Assembly: GCF_000379965.1 (NCBI RefSeq)
Contig: NZ_KB904331.1
Coordinates: 248,001 to 312,000 of the forward strand
Direction of reading: 5' to 3'
Length of the DNA stretch: 64,000 nucleotides
DNA from: Hoylesella nanceiensis DSM 19126 = JCM 15639
GTDB taxonomy: Bacteria > Bacteroidota > Bacteroidia > Bacteroidales > Bacteroidaceae
Positions 1 to 8,236 of this stretch are shown piece after piece. The translations under genes were made by a program, and so were the position numbers. Numbering within the stretch: position 1 is the first letter of the stretch; every line of letters starts with the position of its first letter. The notes under the pieces were generated by a model. It was not told the origin of the DNA. It saw only the letters and a list, made by a program, of their open reading frames with translations, and made no database searches.

Positions 1-1
1 T

Positions 2-1168
2 TTGGGATTGATGTTCTTCTCAGGAGGCTTCGCAGCAAGTGTAAATGGAATCTTAATTCCTATCCTAAACCAGTCGTTAAAAGTGTCTTCTGCAGGTGCA
101 TATGCCCTCATTGCAGCTATGTTTATACCTTTTGTGCTGTTCGCTTACCCTGCAGGTCAACTTATAAAGGCCATTGGTTACAAGAAAACAATTGCCTTTT
201 CTTATGCTATTTACGCTGTTAGTTTCCTCATCTTTGTGGTTTCTGCAAAGCAAGAAAGCTACCCTCTTTTCCTTGCAGCATCATTCTTAGGCGGTATTGC
301 TAACACCTTTTTGCAAGCAGCAATTAACCCTTATATCACCATATTAGGCCCTATTGAGAGTGCAGCAAAGCGCATAAGCATCATCGGAATACTTAATAAA
401 TTGGCATGGCCAATATCTCCTTTGTTCATTGCAGTAGTGCTTGGAAGTACTCTCGACATCAAAGTTACACAATTAGATCTTCCTTTTTATATCCTAAGCG
501 GATTGTTCTTGCTTCTTGGTTTGATTGCTCTTGTTTCTCCATTACCAGAAATTAAGGCTACAGGAGAAGACGATTCTAACGAAGAAGGATCGCAAGAAGT
601 GACACAATATGCTAACAGCAAGACTTCTATTTTGCAGTTCCCACACCTTGTATTGGGTAGTATTGCTATTTTCTTCTACGTTGGTGTAGAAACAATTGCA
701 TTAGGTTCAGTTATCGACTATGCTAAAACGCTAGGACTTGCAGCGGCTGAAAACTACTCATGGATTACCCCTATTGCAATGAGTATTGGCTATATTGCGG
801 GCATATTGTTCATTCCTAAGTATCTAAGTCAAAACACTGCGCTTAAAATTTGTGTTATTATTGCACTCATAGGAACCATATGTGTGGCTACTCTTCCTGC
901 ACATTTAAGTATCTATAGCATTGGTATTGTGGCTCTAGGTTGCTCGTTAATGTGGCCTGCGTTGTGGCCTTTGGCAATGAAAGATCTTGGTAAGTTCACA
1001 AAAACAGGTTCTTCTCTTCTAACAATGGGCTTGTTCGGAGGTGCTATTCTAACTCTTCTTTTCGGTTGGTTTAAAGATCTTTTCGGCGCACAAAACGCTT
1101 ATTGGCTTTGTCTTCCTTGCTTCATTTACATTGCTTTCTACGCATTTAAAGGTTGCAAGCTAAGATAA
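2..1168 (+). CDS. Sugar MFS transporter, FucP/GluP type (5' end cut by window)
   Basis: Inner-membrane proton-coupled sugar importer of the major facilitator superfamily, FucP/GluP branch. The frame is open from the window edge, so the true start and the first helices lie outside; 388 residues are visible. The family-like stretch GIANTFLQAAINPYITILGP lies near residues 98-117, and the rest reads as about ten further membrane helices with a charged acidic cytoplasmic loop near residues 185-200 (many D/E). The substrate (fucose, glucose, galactose or other) cannot be told from sequence. The gene ends at a strong hairpin terminator at 1212-1253. Family call is firm, substrate is open. Confidence 0.88.
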   Translation: MGLMFFSGGFAASVNGILIPILNQSLKVSSAGAYALIAAMFIPFVLFAYPAGQLIKAIGYKKTIAFSYAIYAVSFLIFVVSAKQESYPLFLAASFLGGIANTFLQAAINPYITILGPIESAAKRISIIGILNKLAWPISPLFIAVVLGSTLDIKVTQLDLPFYILSGLFLLLGLIALVSPLPEIKATGEDDSNEEGSQEVTQYANSKTSILQFPHLVLGSIAIFFYVGVETIALGSVIDYAKTLGLAAAENYSWITPIAMSIGYIAGILFIPKYLSQNTALKICVIIALIGTICVATLPAHLSIYSIGIVALGCSLMWPALWPLAMKDLGKFTKTGSSLLTMGLFGGAILTLLFGWFKDLFGAQNAYWLCLPCFIYIAFYAFKGCKLR

Positions 1169-1211
1169 TTACAAATAAGAGATACTCTCGAAGTATCTAT
1201 AAGACATAAGA

Positions 1212-1253
1212 AAAGGGGTCTAAAACAATTCGTTTTAGACCCCTTTCTTTTTG
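1212..1253. terminator. Strong intrinsic terminator after the MFS gene
   Basis: A perfect 15-bp stem, AAAGGGGTCTAAAAC (1212-1226) with GTTTTAGACCCCTTT (1232-1246), has a 5-nt loop and is followed by CTTTTTG. A T-rich tract also follows on the minus strand, so it could end the convergent caxA transcript too. Confidence 0.92.
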
Positions 1254-1286
1254 TATTAGAATATATCCCCATTACCTATGGTTGGC

Positions 1287-1374
1287 AATTGCATTGTTAT
1301 TACGCCTTAAAAGCATTGAGTTTGCGCCCTAAAAGCATCGCTATTAGCATGCAAAAGCATTGCCTTTTCTATCT
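1287..1374. repeat. 22-bp palindrome array, locus A (4 units)
   Basis: Four units begin at 1287, 1309, 1331 and 1353, exactly 22 bp apart. Each is a variant of AAWWGCAWTGCWWTT plus a 7-bp linker; units 2-4 start AAAAGCAT. It lies between the convergent ends of the MFS gene and caxA, just past the terminator. See the finding on the whole family. Confidence 0.8.
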
Positions 1375-1419
1375 GCTTAAGTTACATTCTATTCGCAATC
1401 TCTTTCTTTTATAAGAGGA

Positions 1420-2349
1420 TTAGATATGCATAAAAAGATAGCTCATATAAGCAAAGAAAACACCAATAAGCACCAAGCCTTCCCAGCGTTTAATGGTGTA
1501 TTTGGTATAAGAGAACACCCATAAAAGCAACATTGACACGATGAGAAGAGCAAAATCGAGCATGGTGATGCCGTTGATTTTCATTGGAGAGATGACACCT
1601 GTTAAACCCAAGATAGCTAAGATATTGAACACGTTTGAGCCCAACACATTACCTATTGCAATGCCACTATTACCTTTTTTTGCCGCTACTACGCTTGTAG
1701 CAAGCTCGGGAAGCGATGTTCCACCCGCAACAATTGTAAGTCCAATAACAGCCTCACTTACTCCAAGTTGTTGTGCAACGAAGGTGGCAGAGTCTACAAA
1801 TAGGTTACTTCCAATAATCAATCCTGCCAAACCGCCAATGATAAATACAACCGATTTCAAAACACTTGTATTCGCTAACGGCTCATTCTCATCTTCATCT
1901 CCACTCTTTGCATTCTTCAATGTGAATAAAAGGAAACCTAAGAAAGTGGCAAAAAGAATGGCTGCATCTATTCTACTGATGCTTCCATCGAAGCATAATC
2001 CAAGTAAAAGCAATGATGCGAAGCAAGCAAAAGGAATGTCTTTTCGCACTGTTCCTTTAAGAATAGCAATGGGAGTAACGGCTGCCGACACGCCAACAAT
2101 GAGCAAAGCATTGAAGATATTGCTACCAACTACGTTACCAATAGCAAGGTCGGGGGTTCCTTTTATTGCAGAAACAAAGCTCACAAAGAACTCAGGCATT
2201 GACGTTCCCGCTGCAACTATCGTTAAACCGATAACGATTTGCGACACTTTCATGCGTTGAGCAAGAGCTACAGAGCCTTTTGTTAAGATGTCTGCGCCTA
2301 ATAAAACCACTGCTACACCTATTATAATAAGGAGTATGTTTAATATCAT
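1420..2349 (-). CDS. Calcium/sodium antiporter, CaxA/YrbG type
   Basis: Membrane cation exchanger of the Na/Ca exchanger superfamily. Two homologous halves are visible: GTSMPE at residues 48-53 and GGTSLPE at 209-215, the acidic alpha-repeat motifs that line the ion path, separated by an acidic loop (residues 149-160, rich in D/E) as in other two-repeat members. I start it at the ATG at 2349 (MILNILLIII), where family homology begins; an in-frame ATG at 2409 would add 20 residues that look unrelated. The length of 309 aa is normal. No clear -7 box lies directly upstream. Ion specificity is inferred from the family only. Confidence 0.9.
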   Translation of the reverse strand: MILNILLIIIGVAVVLLGADILTKGSVALAQRMKVSQIVIGLTIVAAGTSMPEFFVSFVSAIKGTPDLAIGNVVGSNIFNALLIVGVSAAVTPIAILKGTVRKDIPFACFASLLLLGLCFDGSISRIDAAILFATFLGFLLFTLKNAKSGDEDENEPLANTSVLKSVVFIIGGLAGLIIGSNLFVDSATFVAQQLGVSEAVIGLTIVAGGTSLPELATSVVAAKKGNSGIAIGNVLGSNVFNILAILGLTGVISPMKINGITMLDFALLIVSMLLLWVFSYTKYTIKRWEGLVLIGVFFAYMSYLFMHI

Positions 2350-2499
2350 AATATTCGAATAAATAAATCTGTATTGTAAAAAAAGATATAAAACAAAAGC
2401 ATCCACCATTGTCTTTCTAAGTCGAAAGGTATTAGAGGACGCTTTGTTTTGATGCTAACAACGTTGTTATTAGTAAATATTTTGTGGTTTGTTGCTTTG

Positions 2500-2544
2500 C
2501 TATCGGGGACTTTCACAAGGTTTTCCCCATACGAAAGTCGATAG
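2500..2544. repeat. Imperfect inverted repeat between DUF5606 gene and caxA
   Basis: CTATCG (2500-2505) and ACTTTC (2509-2514) pair with CGATAG (2539-2544) and GAAAGT (2533-2538), leaving a 3-nt bulge and an 18-nt loop. It lies 3' of the DUF5606 gene but has no T-run, so it is not a typical terminator. An open frame of 69 codons crosses it; I do not regard that as a gene. Confidence 0.4.
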
Positions 2545-2559
2545 TTTTCCAACAAATTA

Positions 2560-2985
2560 TTATTCTTCTTCGCTAGAAGGATCGTTATTTAACAACTCTT
2601 CGAAATCGGTATAACCATTCTTTACCAATAGGTTGTACCATTGAATAAGCTTCTTAATGTCGCTATCGTGTACACGATCACGATCGTAAGAAGGAAGAAC
2701 AGTAGAGAAATACTCGTGAAGTTCTGCCTTAGAAGCTTTTTTATAGTTAAACGAACTCTCTTTGCTTTGTTCTTTTTCACCTACACTTTTCAACACTTTC
2801 CACAAAGGAATATCGTCTGCATCGGTATACATTGCAATGTCAGAGAGGCTTGTTACTCTATCAGTTGCAAAGATAGGAAGGCGTTTATGTTGGTCGTCTA
2901 GGGTCTCAGCAATAAGTCCTGTATTGCTACGTGATACCAATTTATAAAGTCCGGGCTTACCCGCAATAGATAAAATTGTCTCCAT
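2560..2985 (-). CDS. DUF5606 family protein
   Basis: A 141-aa cytosolic protein of the Bacteroidetes family DUF5606; function unknown. It opens with METILSIAGKPGLYKLVS, a conserved start in this family, and has a basic helical stretch in the middle and an acidic tail (DPSSEEE). It is the last gene of the nusB-yajC-ybbR-coaE set and begins 16 nt after the coaE stop, so it is probably co-transcribed. Family assignment is from remembered pattern, and no role should be read from the neighbours alone. Confidence 0.82.
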   Translation of the reverse strand: METILSIAGKPGLYKLVSRSNTGLIAETLDDQHKRLPIFATDRVTSLSDIAMYTDADDIPLWKVLKSVGEKEQSKESSFNYKKASKAELHEYFSTVLPSYDRDRVHDSDIKKLIQWYNLLVKNGYTDFEELLNNDPSSEEE

Positions 2986-3001
2986 AATCTTTCTAATGTT
3001 T

Positions 3002-3595
3002 TTATTCTTGTATTTTACTTAATATTTCGTTTAACTGTATTTCTACGTCTTTTATTCCGTCATTCACCAACTCAAAGTCGGCTTTTGCAATGACTTCATC
3101 TTGATTGAGCTGCTTTGTTATCCACTGAAGGGCGGCTTCTCGGGTGATATTGTCACGCTGCATAATGCGTGATATCCTTGTTTCTAAAGGTGCACTAACG
3201 CATACTACAAAATCAATATCGATTCTTTTATCGAACCCACTGTCGTATAATATGGCGCTTTCAATCCACTCTAATCCGCTATTTTCAAAGTCTTTTGCCA
3301 CCGCAGGGTGCACAATATCATTTAAAGCAGTAGCATTTTGAGGCGAAGCTAATAAGAACTTAGCCAACAATGCTTTATTTAGGACATCGTTTTGATAAGC
3401 CTCTTTTCCCACCAAATCAACGATTTTCTGCTTCACTTCTTCGTTTTCACGCATCAGTTTCTTTGCAGAACGATCGCAATCGAATACCTCTATTCCCTTT
3501 TGTTGAAGTATTTTCGCAACGAAACTCTTTCCTGTTCCAATGCCACCTGTTAACGCAATAACTCGCTTGGCGGGCTTTTCATTTAGCAGTTTCAT
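3002..3595 (-). CDS. coaE: Dephospho-CoA kinase
   Basis: Catalyses the last step of coenzyme A synthesis, ATP-dependent phosphorylation of dephospho-CoA at the 3' hydroxyl, in the cytosol. The P-loop GGIGTGKS is at residues 17-24, followed by VFDCDRSAKKLM with the Asp of the CoA-binding region and a later RIMQRDNITREAA segment typical of CoaE. At 197 aa it is family length. Its start overlaps the ybbR stop by 4 bp (ATGA type), which indicates translational coupling. The ybbR-coaE order is common in Bacteroidetes. Confidence 0.95.
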   Translation of the reverse strand: MKLLNEKPAKRVIALTGGIGTGKSFVAKILQQKGIEVFDCDRSAKKLMRENEEVKQKIVDLVGKEAYQNDVLNKALLAKFLLASPQNATALNDIVHPAVAKDFENSGLEWIESAILYDSGFDKRIDIDFVVCVSAPLETRISRIMQRDNITREAALQWITKQLNQDEVIAKADFELVNDGIKDVEIQLNEILSKIQE

Positions 3596-4575
3596 TGCTG
3601 TTCTATTAGATAATCAACCTGATTGGTTTCTAATCGTGCGTTAGAAATGTTCGAAGGGAATGTTTTTAGAACGATGGTACATTTATCTGATGGATTCTTT
3701 TGCATCTCGTTATAATCTACTTCCACTCTAAATCCATTTGCAGAGACGGTTCTATACCTGCTTGCTCCTACCGAATAAAGCACCTTTACACGTGATGGGA
3801 AGGTGCGAAGAACCTTTCCTTGTGGCATATTCACTGCCGTAATGGGCACTTCTATGGCTTCTTCTGTTAAGATATCGGGATACAATGTCAACTTAACTGT
3901 ATTGGGAACGATCTTCACTCCCTTTATAGTTTGAAGCTCGACTGTCTGCTGTATTGTATCAACCATATTGGTGATGTGGAGCGATTTCGTATAGATATGG
4001 GTGATACTATCGAGCAAATGCTTGCTAGCATATATCGTTACACGCTCGGGATTGAATCGAACTTGTGAAAGATAGTAACCACTTGCGGTTCTAATGGTAC
4101 CCTTTAAGCGGATTGAAACCTTTTTAGATAAGCCGTAATTATAATAAAATTCGAACTTATCTGGCTTGATTGAGGTAATTTGTGTCGATGCATAAAGAGA
4201 TTGTAGAATGCACTTTTGAATGTCTGCATTAGGCACTTGACCGATATATCCATTCTTATTGGCATACGTTGAGAAGTTAACTGCAATGGAACGTAGCTTA
4301 TCTCCGTATAAATAAGGTAGCAATGCAAAGCCTTTGTCACGCAATGTAACTCGCACACTATCTGGAAGTGGCGTTGTGATCACCGCATTTTGAGGTACGT
4401 TCGCTAAACGAATAGGAACGGATATCTCTTTTTCTACAATTTCATTTAATGCTATTGAGAGCCAAAAGATGGTACTAAGAAACAAAAAAAACAAGAAAAT
4501 GAGAAACTTCTTATTAGCAAAAGCCAATAAGGAATTCCTCACTTTCATTATATTTTTAAGTATCTTATTTCTCAT
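3592..4575 (-). CDS. YbbR-like domain protein (CdaR-like)
   Basis: Membrane-anchored protein with YbbR-like repeats. Residues about 22-42 form one hydrophobic helix, and the rest is predicted to lie outside the inner membrane as several beta-rich repeats (for example VPIRLANVPQNAVITTPLPDSV and VPITAVNMPQGKVLRTFPSRV, shown here in part). In Firmicutes such proteins (CdaR) modulate a diadenylate cyclase, but no cdaA lies beside it here. The listed start is 9 nt after yajC; a second ATG nine codons in (4548) is also possible. Overlaps coaE by 4 bp. Function in Bacteroidetes is not established. Confidence 0.85.
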   Translation of the reverse strand: MRNKILKNIMKVRNSLLAFANKKFLIFLFFLFLSTIFWLSIALNEIVEKEISVPIRLANVPQNAVITTPLPDSVRVTLRDKGFALLPYLYGDKLRSIAVNFSTYANKNGYIGQVPNADIQKCILQSLYASTQITSIKPDKFEFYYNYGLSKKVSIRLKGTIRTASGYYLSQVRFNPERVTIYASKHLLDSITHIYTKSLHITNMVDTIQQTVELQTIKGVKIVPNTVKLTLYPDILTEEAIEVPITAVNMPQGKVLRTFPSRVKVLYSVGASRYRTVSANGFRVEVDYNEMQKNPSDKCTIVLKTFPSNISNARLETNQVDYLIEQQ

Positions 4576-4584
4576 TTAGCATGC

Positions 4585-4908
4585 TTATGCCTTGTTTTCT
4601 GCTTGAGATGCAAGGTCAGCAAATACGCTTGCTTTGTCAACAGTCAATACAACTCCCTTGCTAACTTCAACGTCTACCTTGTTAGTTGTTAAGTCAATGT
4701 GCTTAACAACACCGTAAATTCCACCTCCAATGATTACTTTTGTACCCTCTGCAAGGCTATTTTGGAAGTTACGAGTTTCCTTTTGACGTTTTTGTTGTGG
4801 ACGAATCATGAAGAACCACATGATTACAAAGATTACAACCATCATGATTAAGAAAGATGATTGTCCACCTTTCGCTGCTCCTTGAGCTGCTAAAAACAAT
4901 ATATTCAT
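4585..4908 (-). CDS. yajC: Preprotein translocase accessory subunit YajC
   Basis: Small inner-membrane partner of SecDF in the Sec translocon. It shows the YajC pattern: a single helix near residues 19-38 (FLIMMVVIFVIMWFFMIRPQ), the conserved MIRPQQKR after it, then KVIIGGGIYGVVKHID and a VDKASV segment in the cytoplasmic domain. 107 aa is typical. It lies 80 nt after nusB and 9 nt before ybbR in the same orientation, so it probably belongs to the nusB operon. Confidence 0.94.
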   Translation of the reverse strand: MNILFLAAQGAAKGGQSSFLIMMVVIFVIMWFFMIRPQQKRQKETRNFQNSLAEGTKVIIGGGIYGVVKHIDLTTNKVDVEVSKGVVLTVDKASVFADLASQAENKA

Positions 4909-4988
4909 TTTGCTTTAAATATTTAGTTTGTTAATTATTCGTTTTATTTCAACACCATATAATAAGAGACTTGCATTGGTCTTTCAAC

Positions 4989-5960
4989 TTATTGTTGTTG
5001 TCCTCCGTTTGCTTGTTCGTTCTTTTTAGGTGAGTTCATCATTTTAAACATCTTGCCAGTGTCTAGCAAAAAGCGAGCAATAGCATCGAGCATACCATTG
5101 ATATAGCCACCACTACGAGATGTACTGTACAATTTTGCAAGGTTTACATATTCATTTATGGTTACACTTACAGGTATACTTGGGAACGTTAGCATTTCTG
5201 CTATGGCAATTTGCATAATTACTACGTCCATATAAGCTAAGCGAGAGAAATCCCAATTGCGACTTGTTTCGCTCATATAGCTTTGGTATTGGTCTGCATT
5301 TAAAATGGTAGCACGGAACAGTTTGCGTGCAAATTCCTTATCTTCTACGTCTCTATACTCAGGAAGAAGCTCTTGTTGTTCCTTTTTTGCTTCGTCAAAC
5401 TTCTTTATTGTCTTAATAACAAAGGTGTCAACTATCTCTTTATCATCATTCCAATATAAGCTTTTCTCTTCTAAAAGGGCATCAAGATCAGGATTATCTT
5501 GTATTATTTGGCGATAAAGTTTGCGCCAAAGCTCCTTATCTTCATCGTAAGTAGATGTTGATGTCGACATATATTCAACATAAGCACTACTTTGTTCAAT
5601 TGTATTACATAAGCGTCTAACAAATTCTATGTCGTCTTTCCAACTTTGTTTTTGGTGCTCTAAGAACTCATTTAGCATGAGATTCTCTTCCAATTGCAAC
5701 GCAAACTTATTGTTAACAAATTTCTGTGATGGTGCAGGTGTGCCTTCTCTAACCGCTCTAAGTGTAGCAACTTCAACCCTTAAGCGCTCTTCTTGGGTTA
5801 TTGCAACAATCAAAGCAAGCAAATAATTATATAGATCGTAAGCCTTAGAGATACTGAATAGTAATTCTTTCTCAGCGTTATCCATATTTTTATTGCCGTT
5901 TTGATAGTAGGCATAAGTCAACTGAACCACTTTAATTCTTATCAATTCACGATTTATCAT
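4989..5960 (-). CDS. nusB: Transcription antitermination protein NusB, long Bacteroidetes form
   Basis: RNA-binding antitermination factor that acts with NusE/S10 at boxA in rRNA operons. The C-terminal part (about residues 200-300) carries the NusB fold signature: ELARKLFRATI-like helices, then MDVVIMQIAIAEML and a VSVTINEYVNLAKLYS segment. The N-terminal 190 residues are an extension found in Bacteroidetes NusB proteins, making 323 aa against about 140 in E. coli. First gene of a five-gene minus-strand set, with a good promoter at 6068-6099. The C-terminus is Gln/Asn-rich. Confidence 0.9.
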   Translation of the reverse strand: MINRELIRIKVVQLTYAYYQNGNKNMDNAEKELLFSISKAYDLYNYLLALIVAITQEERLRVEVATLRAVREGTPAPSQKFVNNKFALQLEENLMLNEFLEHQKQSWKDDIEFVRRLCNTIEQSSAYVEYMSTSTSTYDEDKELWRKLYRQIIQDNPDLDALLEEKSLYWNDDKEIVDTFVIKTIKKFDEAKKEQQELLPEYRDVEDKEFARKLFRATILNADQYQSYMSETSRNWDFSRLAYMDVVIMQIAIAEMLTFPSIPVSVTINEYVNLAKLYSTSRSGGYINGMLDAIARFLLDTGKMFKMMNSPKKNEQANGGQQQ

Positions 5961-6067
5961 GTTGTAAATAAGTTTGTGTTTTTATATCTGTGTTTTTTGA
6001 AATGCTATATTTTTGAGAGACAAACGACAGTTGCGACCAACTTAGTTTATAGCCTCTTATGATGCTG

Positions 6068-6099
6068 CAAAGGTACTTTTTTTCTACTGAATAAACAAA
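6068..6099 (-). promoter_or_regulatory. Promoter of the nusB operon
   Basis: On the minus strand: TTTG (6099-6096), 20 nt, TACCTTTG (6075-6068). This matches the Bacteroidetes sigma consensus. The predicted start near 6064 gives a leader of about 100 nt before nusB. Confidence 0.75.
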
Positions 6100-6133
6100 A
6101 AAACACTTCTAATAATATGCTTTTTTTATGCTA

Positions 6134-6167
6134 TTGTGTATATTTCGAGAAAAAAGCATTATCTTTG
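6134..6167 (+). promoter_or_regulatory. Probable promoter of rplY-pth
   Basis: TATCTTTG at 6160-6167, with a TTG at 6134-6136; the 23-nt spacing is longer than ideal. It drives a leader of about 95 nt to rplY and is divergent from the nusB promoter. The 305-nt gap between nusB and rplY holds only these two promoters and the two leaders. Confidence 0.6.
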
Positions 6168-6266
6168 CACCGCTTTTTCGTGGCACATCTATATCTGAGA
6201 AAGATTCTCGTGTGATGGCGAATTAAGGCATTTTATTTATAAACACTTAATTTAGAGTAACACAAA

Positions 6267-6866
6267 ATGAAAGAAATTAATTTAACAGGTCAACTTCGTA
6301 GCGACCTAGGAAAGAAGGCTTCAAAGTCTTTAAGAAAAGAAGGTCTTATCCCATGTAACATGTATGGCATCGCAACAACCGATGGAAAGCCATCAGCTTT
6401 CTCATTCACTGTGCCAATGACAGAGCTTCGTAAGCTTATTTACACACCACACATTTACCTTGTTAACTTAACAGTTGATGGTAAATTACACACAGCTATC
6501 TTGAAAGAAATTCAATTCCACCCAGTAACAGACGCTGTTCTTCACGTTGATTTCTTAGAAGTTAATGAAGAAAAGCCTATTACTATTGGTCTACCAGTTA
6601 AACTTGTGGGTCTTGCTCAAGGTATTAGAGATGGTGGTAGAATGAGTCTTTCATTGCGTAAGCTTAACGTTAAAGCTCCATACAAATCACTTCCTGAGCA
6701 CTTAGACGTTGACGTTACAGCTCTAACAATCGGTAAGAGCATCAAAGTTGGACAACTTTCATACGAAGGTTTGGAACTTGTAACAGGTAAAGACGTTGTT
6801 GTTTGCTCTATTAAGATGACTCGTGCAGCTTCAATGGCAGCACAAGCAGCAAAAGAAGGTAAATAA
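6267..6866 (+). CDS. rplY: 50S ribosomal protein L25/CTC
   Basis: Binds 5S rRNA in the large ribosomal subunit. The N-terminal L25 domain begins ...LRSDLGKKASKSLRKEGLIP and contains the family-like VPMTELRKLIY and ILKEIQFHPVTDAVLHVDF segments; the C-terminal TL5/CTC beta domain follows (VNEEKPITIGLPVKL, then LSLRKLNVKAP). The two-domain length of 199 aa fits the CTC form and ends in an Ala/Lys-rich tail. pth follows after 29 nt, a linkage very common in bacteria, so the two are probably one operon. Confidence 0.96.
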   Translation: MKEINLTGQLRSDLGKKASKSLRKEGLIPCNMYGIATTDGKPSAFSFTVPMTELRKLIYTPHIYLVNLTVDGKLHTAILKEIQFHPVTDAVLHVDFLEVNEEKPITIGLPVKLVGLAQGIRDGGRMSLSLRKLNVKAPYKSLPEHLDVDVTALTIGKSIKVGQLSYEGLELVTGKDVVVCSIKMTRAASMAAQAAKEGK

Positions 6867-6895
6867 GATACATTGACATTTTCTAATTATTAGAA

Positions 6896-7459
6896 ATGGA
6901 TAAATACTTAATTGTGGGATTAGGGAACCCAGGTTATGAATATGATAACACCCGCCACAATGCCGGTTTCATGATATTGGATGCCTTTGCGAAGGCATCC
7001 AATATTGTTTTTAGCGACAAACGATATGGCTTTGTTGCTGAAACCACATTGAAAGGAAAAAAGATTTTCTTGCTAAAGCCAACCACTTTTATGAATTTAA
7101 GCGGTAATGCTGTTCGCTATTGGCTCAACCAAGAGAACATTGATCAAAAGCGTTTACTTGTTATTGTAGACGACCTTGCCTTGCCACTTGGTACCCTTAG
7201 ACTTAAAGCAAGCGGCAGTAATGGCGGTCATAACGGCACAGGTCACATCCAACAGCTCATCGGTCAGCAGTATGCACGATTGCGTTTTGGAATAGGTAAC
7301 GACTTTTCGAAAGGAAAACAGGTTGATTGGGTATTGGGAAAATTCACCGATGAAGAACTAACAACGCTACAGCCCCAAATCGATATGGCTGTAGAAATCA
7401 TTAAAAGTTTTGTTCTTGCGGGAGTAGATATCACCATGAACCAATTCAATCGCAAATAG
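6896..7459 (+). CDS. pth: Peptidyl-tRNA hydrolase
   Basis: Releases tRNA from peptidyl-tRNA dropped by ribosomes. Family motifs are complete: [19 protein letters not shown] at the N-terminus with the catalytic His of [23 protein letters not shown] with the conserved Asp, and GSNGGHNG further on. 187 aa is standard. It sits between rplY and the S4-domain gene on the plus strand with short gaps. Confidence 0.96.
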   Translation: MDKYLIVGLGNPGYEYDNTRHNAGFMILDAFAKASNIVFSDKRYGFVAETTLKGKKIFLLKPTTFMNLSGNAVRYWLNQENIDQKRLLVIVDDLALPLGTLRLKASGSNGGHNGTGHIQQLIGQQYARLRFGIGNDFSKGKQVDWVLGKFTDEELTTLQPQIDMAVEIIKSFVLAGVDITMNQFNRK

Positions 7460-7491
7460 AACACATTGTAAAAGAAGTTGAATAAGTGCGT

Positions 7492-7902
7492 ATGGAAGCA
7501 AGAATTGATAAATGGTTGTGGGCTGCACGTATTTTTAAAACCCGCTCATTAGCTGCCGATGCGTGTAAGAATGGAAGAGTAACATTCAACGGAAGCACCA
7601 TAAAACCAAGTAGAATGATTAAAGAAGGCGACACAGTTCATGTGAAAAAATCGCCTATCACCTACTCGTTCAAGGTATTAAAAGCCATTGAACAGCGTGT
7701 TGGTGCAAAGCTCATTCCTGAGATTTACGAGAATGTTACAGACCCAAAGCAATACGAATTACTTGAGATGAGCAGAATAAGTGGTTTTGTTGACAGAGCA
7801 AGAGGAACGGGACGACCCACCAAGAAGGAGCGAAGAGCACTTGATGCGTTTGTTGAACCAGTTATATTTGGTATCGACGACGACTTCGACGAGCTTGATT
7901 AA
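7492..7902 (+). CDS. S4-domain RNA-binding protein, HslR/Hsp15 type
   Basis: Small RNA-binding protein with an N-terminal S4 domain: MEARIDKWLWAARIFKTR, then ACKNGRVTFNG and the IKEGDTV turn. E. coli Hsp15 binds free 50S subunits carrying nascent chains, and RqcP relatives act in ribosome quality control; which role applies here is unknown. I prefer the ATG at 7492, which gives the family-typical MEARIDKWLW; a GTG two codons earlier (7486) is the alternative. The C-terminal part is basic (GTGRPTKKERR), then acidic. Last gene of the rplY-pth run. Confidence 0.87.
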   Translation: MEARIDKWLWAARIFKTRSLAADACKNGRVTFNGSTIKPSRMIKEGDTVHVKKSPITYSFKVLKAIEQRVGAKLIPEIYENVTDPKQYELLEMSRISGFVDRARGTGRPTKKERRALDAFVEPVIFGIDDDFDELD

Positions 7903-7909
7903 GTCCTGC

Positions 7910-7997
7910 AAAGCCTCAATGCAAACACCTCAAAAGCACTTCAAATCAAAACCAAAAGTTTGCATCTCATTAGCCAATTCATTCGAATAAGAATGTA
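7910..7997. repeat. Decayed 22-bp array next to locus B
   Basis: Units at 7910, 7932, 7954 and 7976 keep the 22-bp step and the AAAAG/AATTC starts (for example AAAAGCACTT and AAAAGTTTGC) but the right half of the palindrome is mostly lost. It begins 8 nt after the S4-protein stop and lies almost in phase with the better array at 8063. Probably a degraded part of the same array. Confidence 0.4.
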
Positions 7998-8062
7998 GCG
8001 ATGATGCTTTCGTATTTAAAAAGAAAAAAGAATGTTTTTCGATACAATTTCTTTTAAGGAGT

Positions 8063-8150
8063 AAGAGCAATGCTTTTACTGCATAAAAGTAATGGTATTA
8101 CACCTCAAAAGCAATGCTTTTATAGTGTAATACCATTGTTTTTTTATTCT
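8063..8150. repeat. 22-bp palindrome array, locus B (4 units)
   Basis: Units start at 8063, 8085, 8107 and 8129. Unit 3 is a perfect palindrome apart from its centre, AAAAGCAATGCTTTT. The array lies in the 334-nt convergent gap between the S4-domain gene and the GT25 gene; apart from this and the decayed array I see nothing else in the gap. Confidence 0.82.
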
Positions 8151-8236
8151 AATAAGAATGTGCATTTTACGAAATTAGAAAGTTCTTGATTTTCAATTCG
8201 ATATCAATTCTACTCCACTTTCCCTCTCTTAGAGTT

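Noticed and set aside
2346-2555. 69-codon minus-strand ORF between caxA and the DUF5606 gene
   Set aside because: It crosses an inverted repeat, overlaps the caxA start, and its composition looks like non-coding sequence; no signals for expression are visible.
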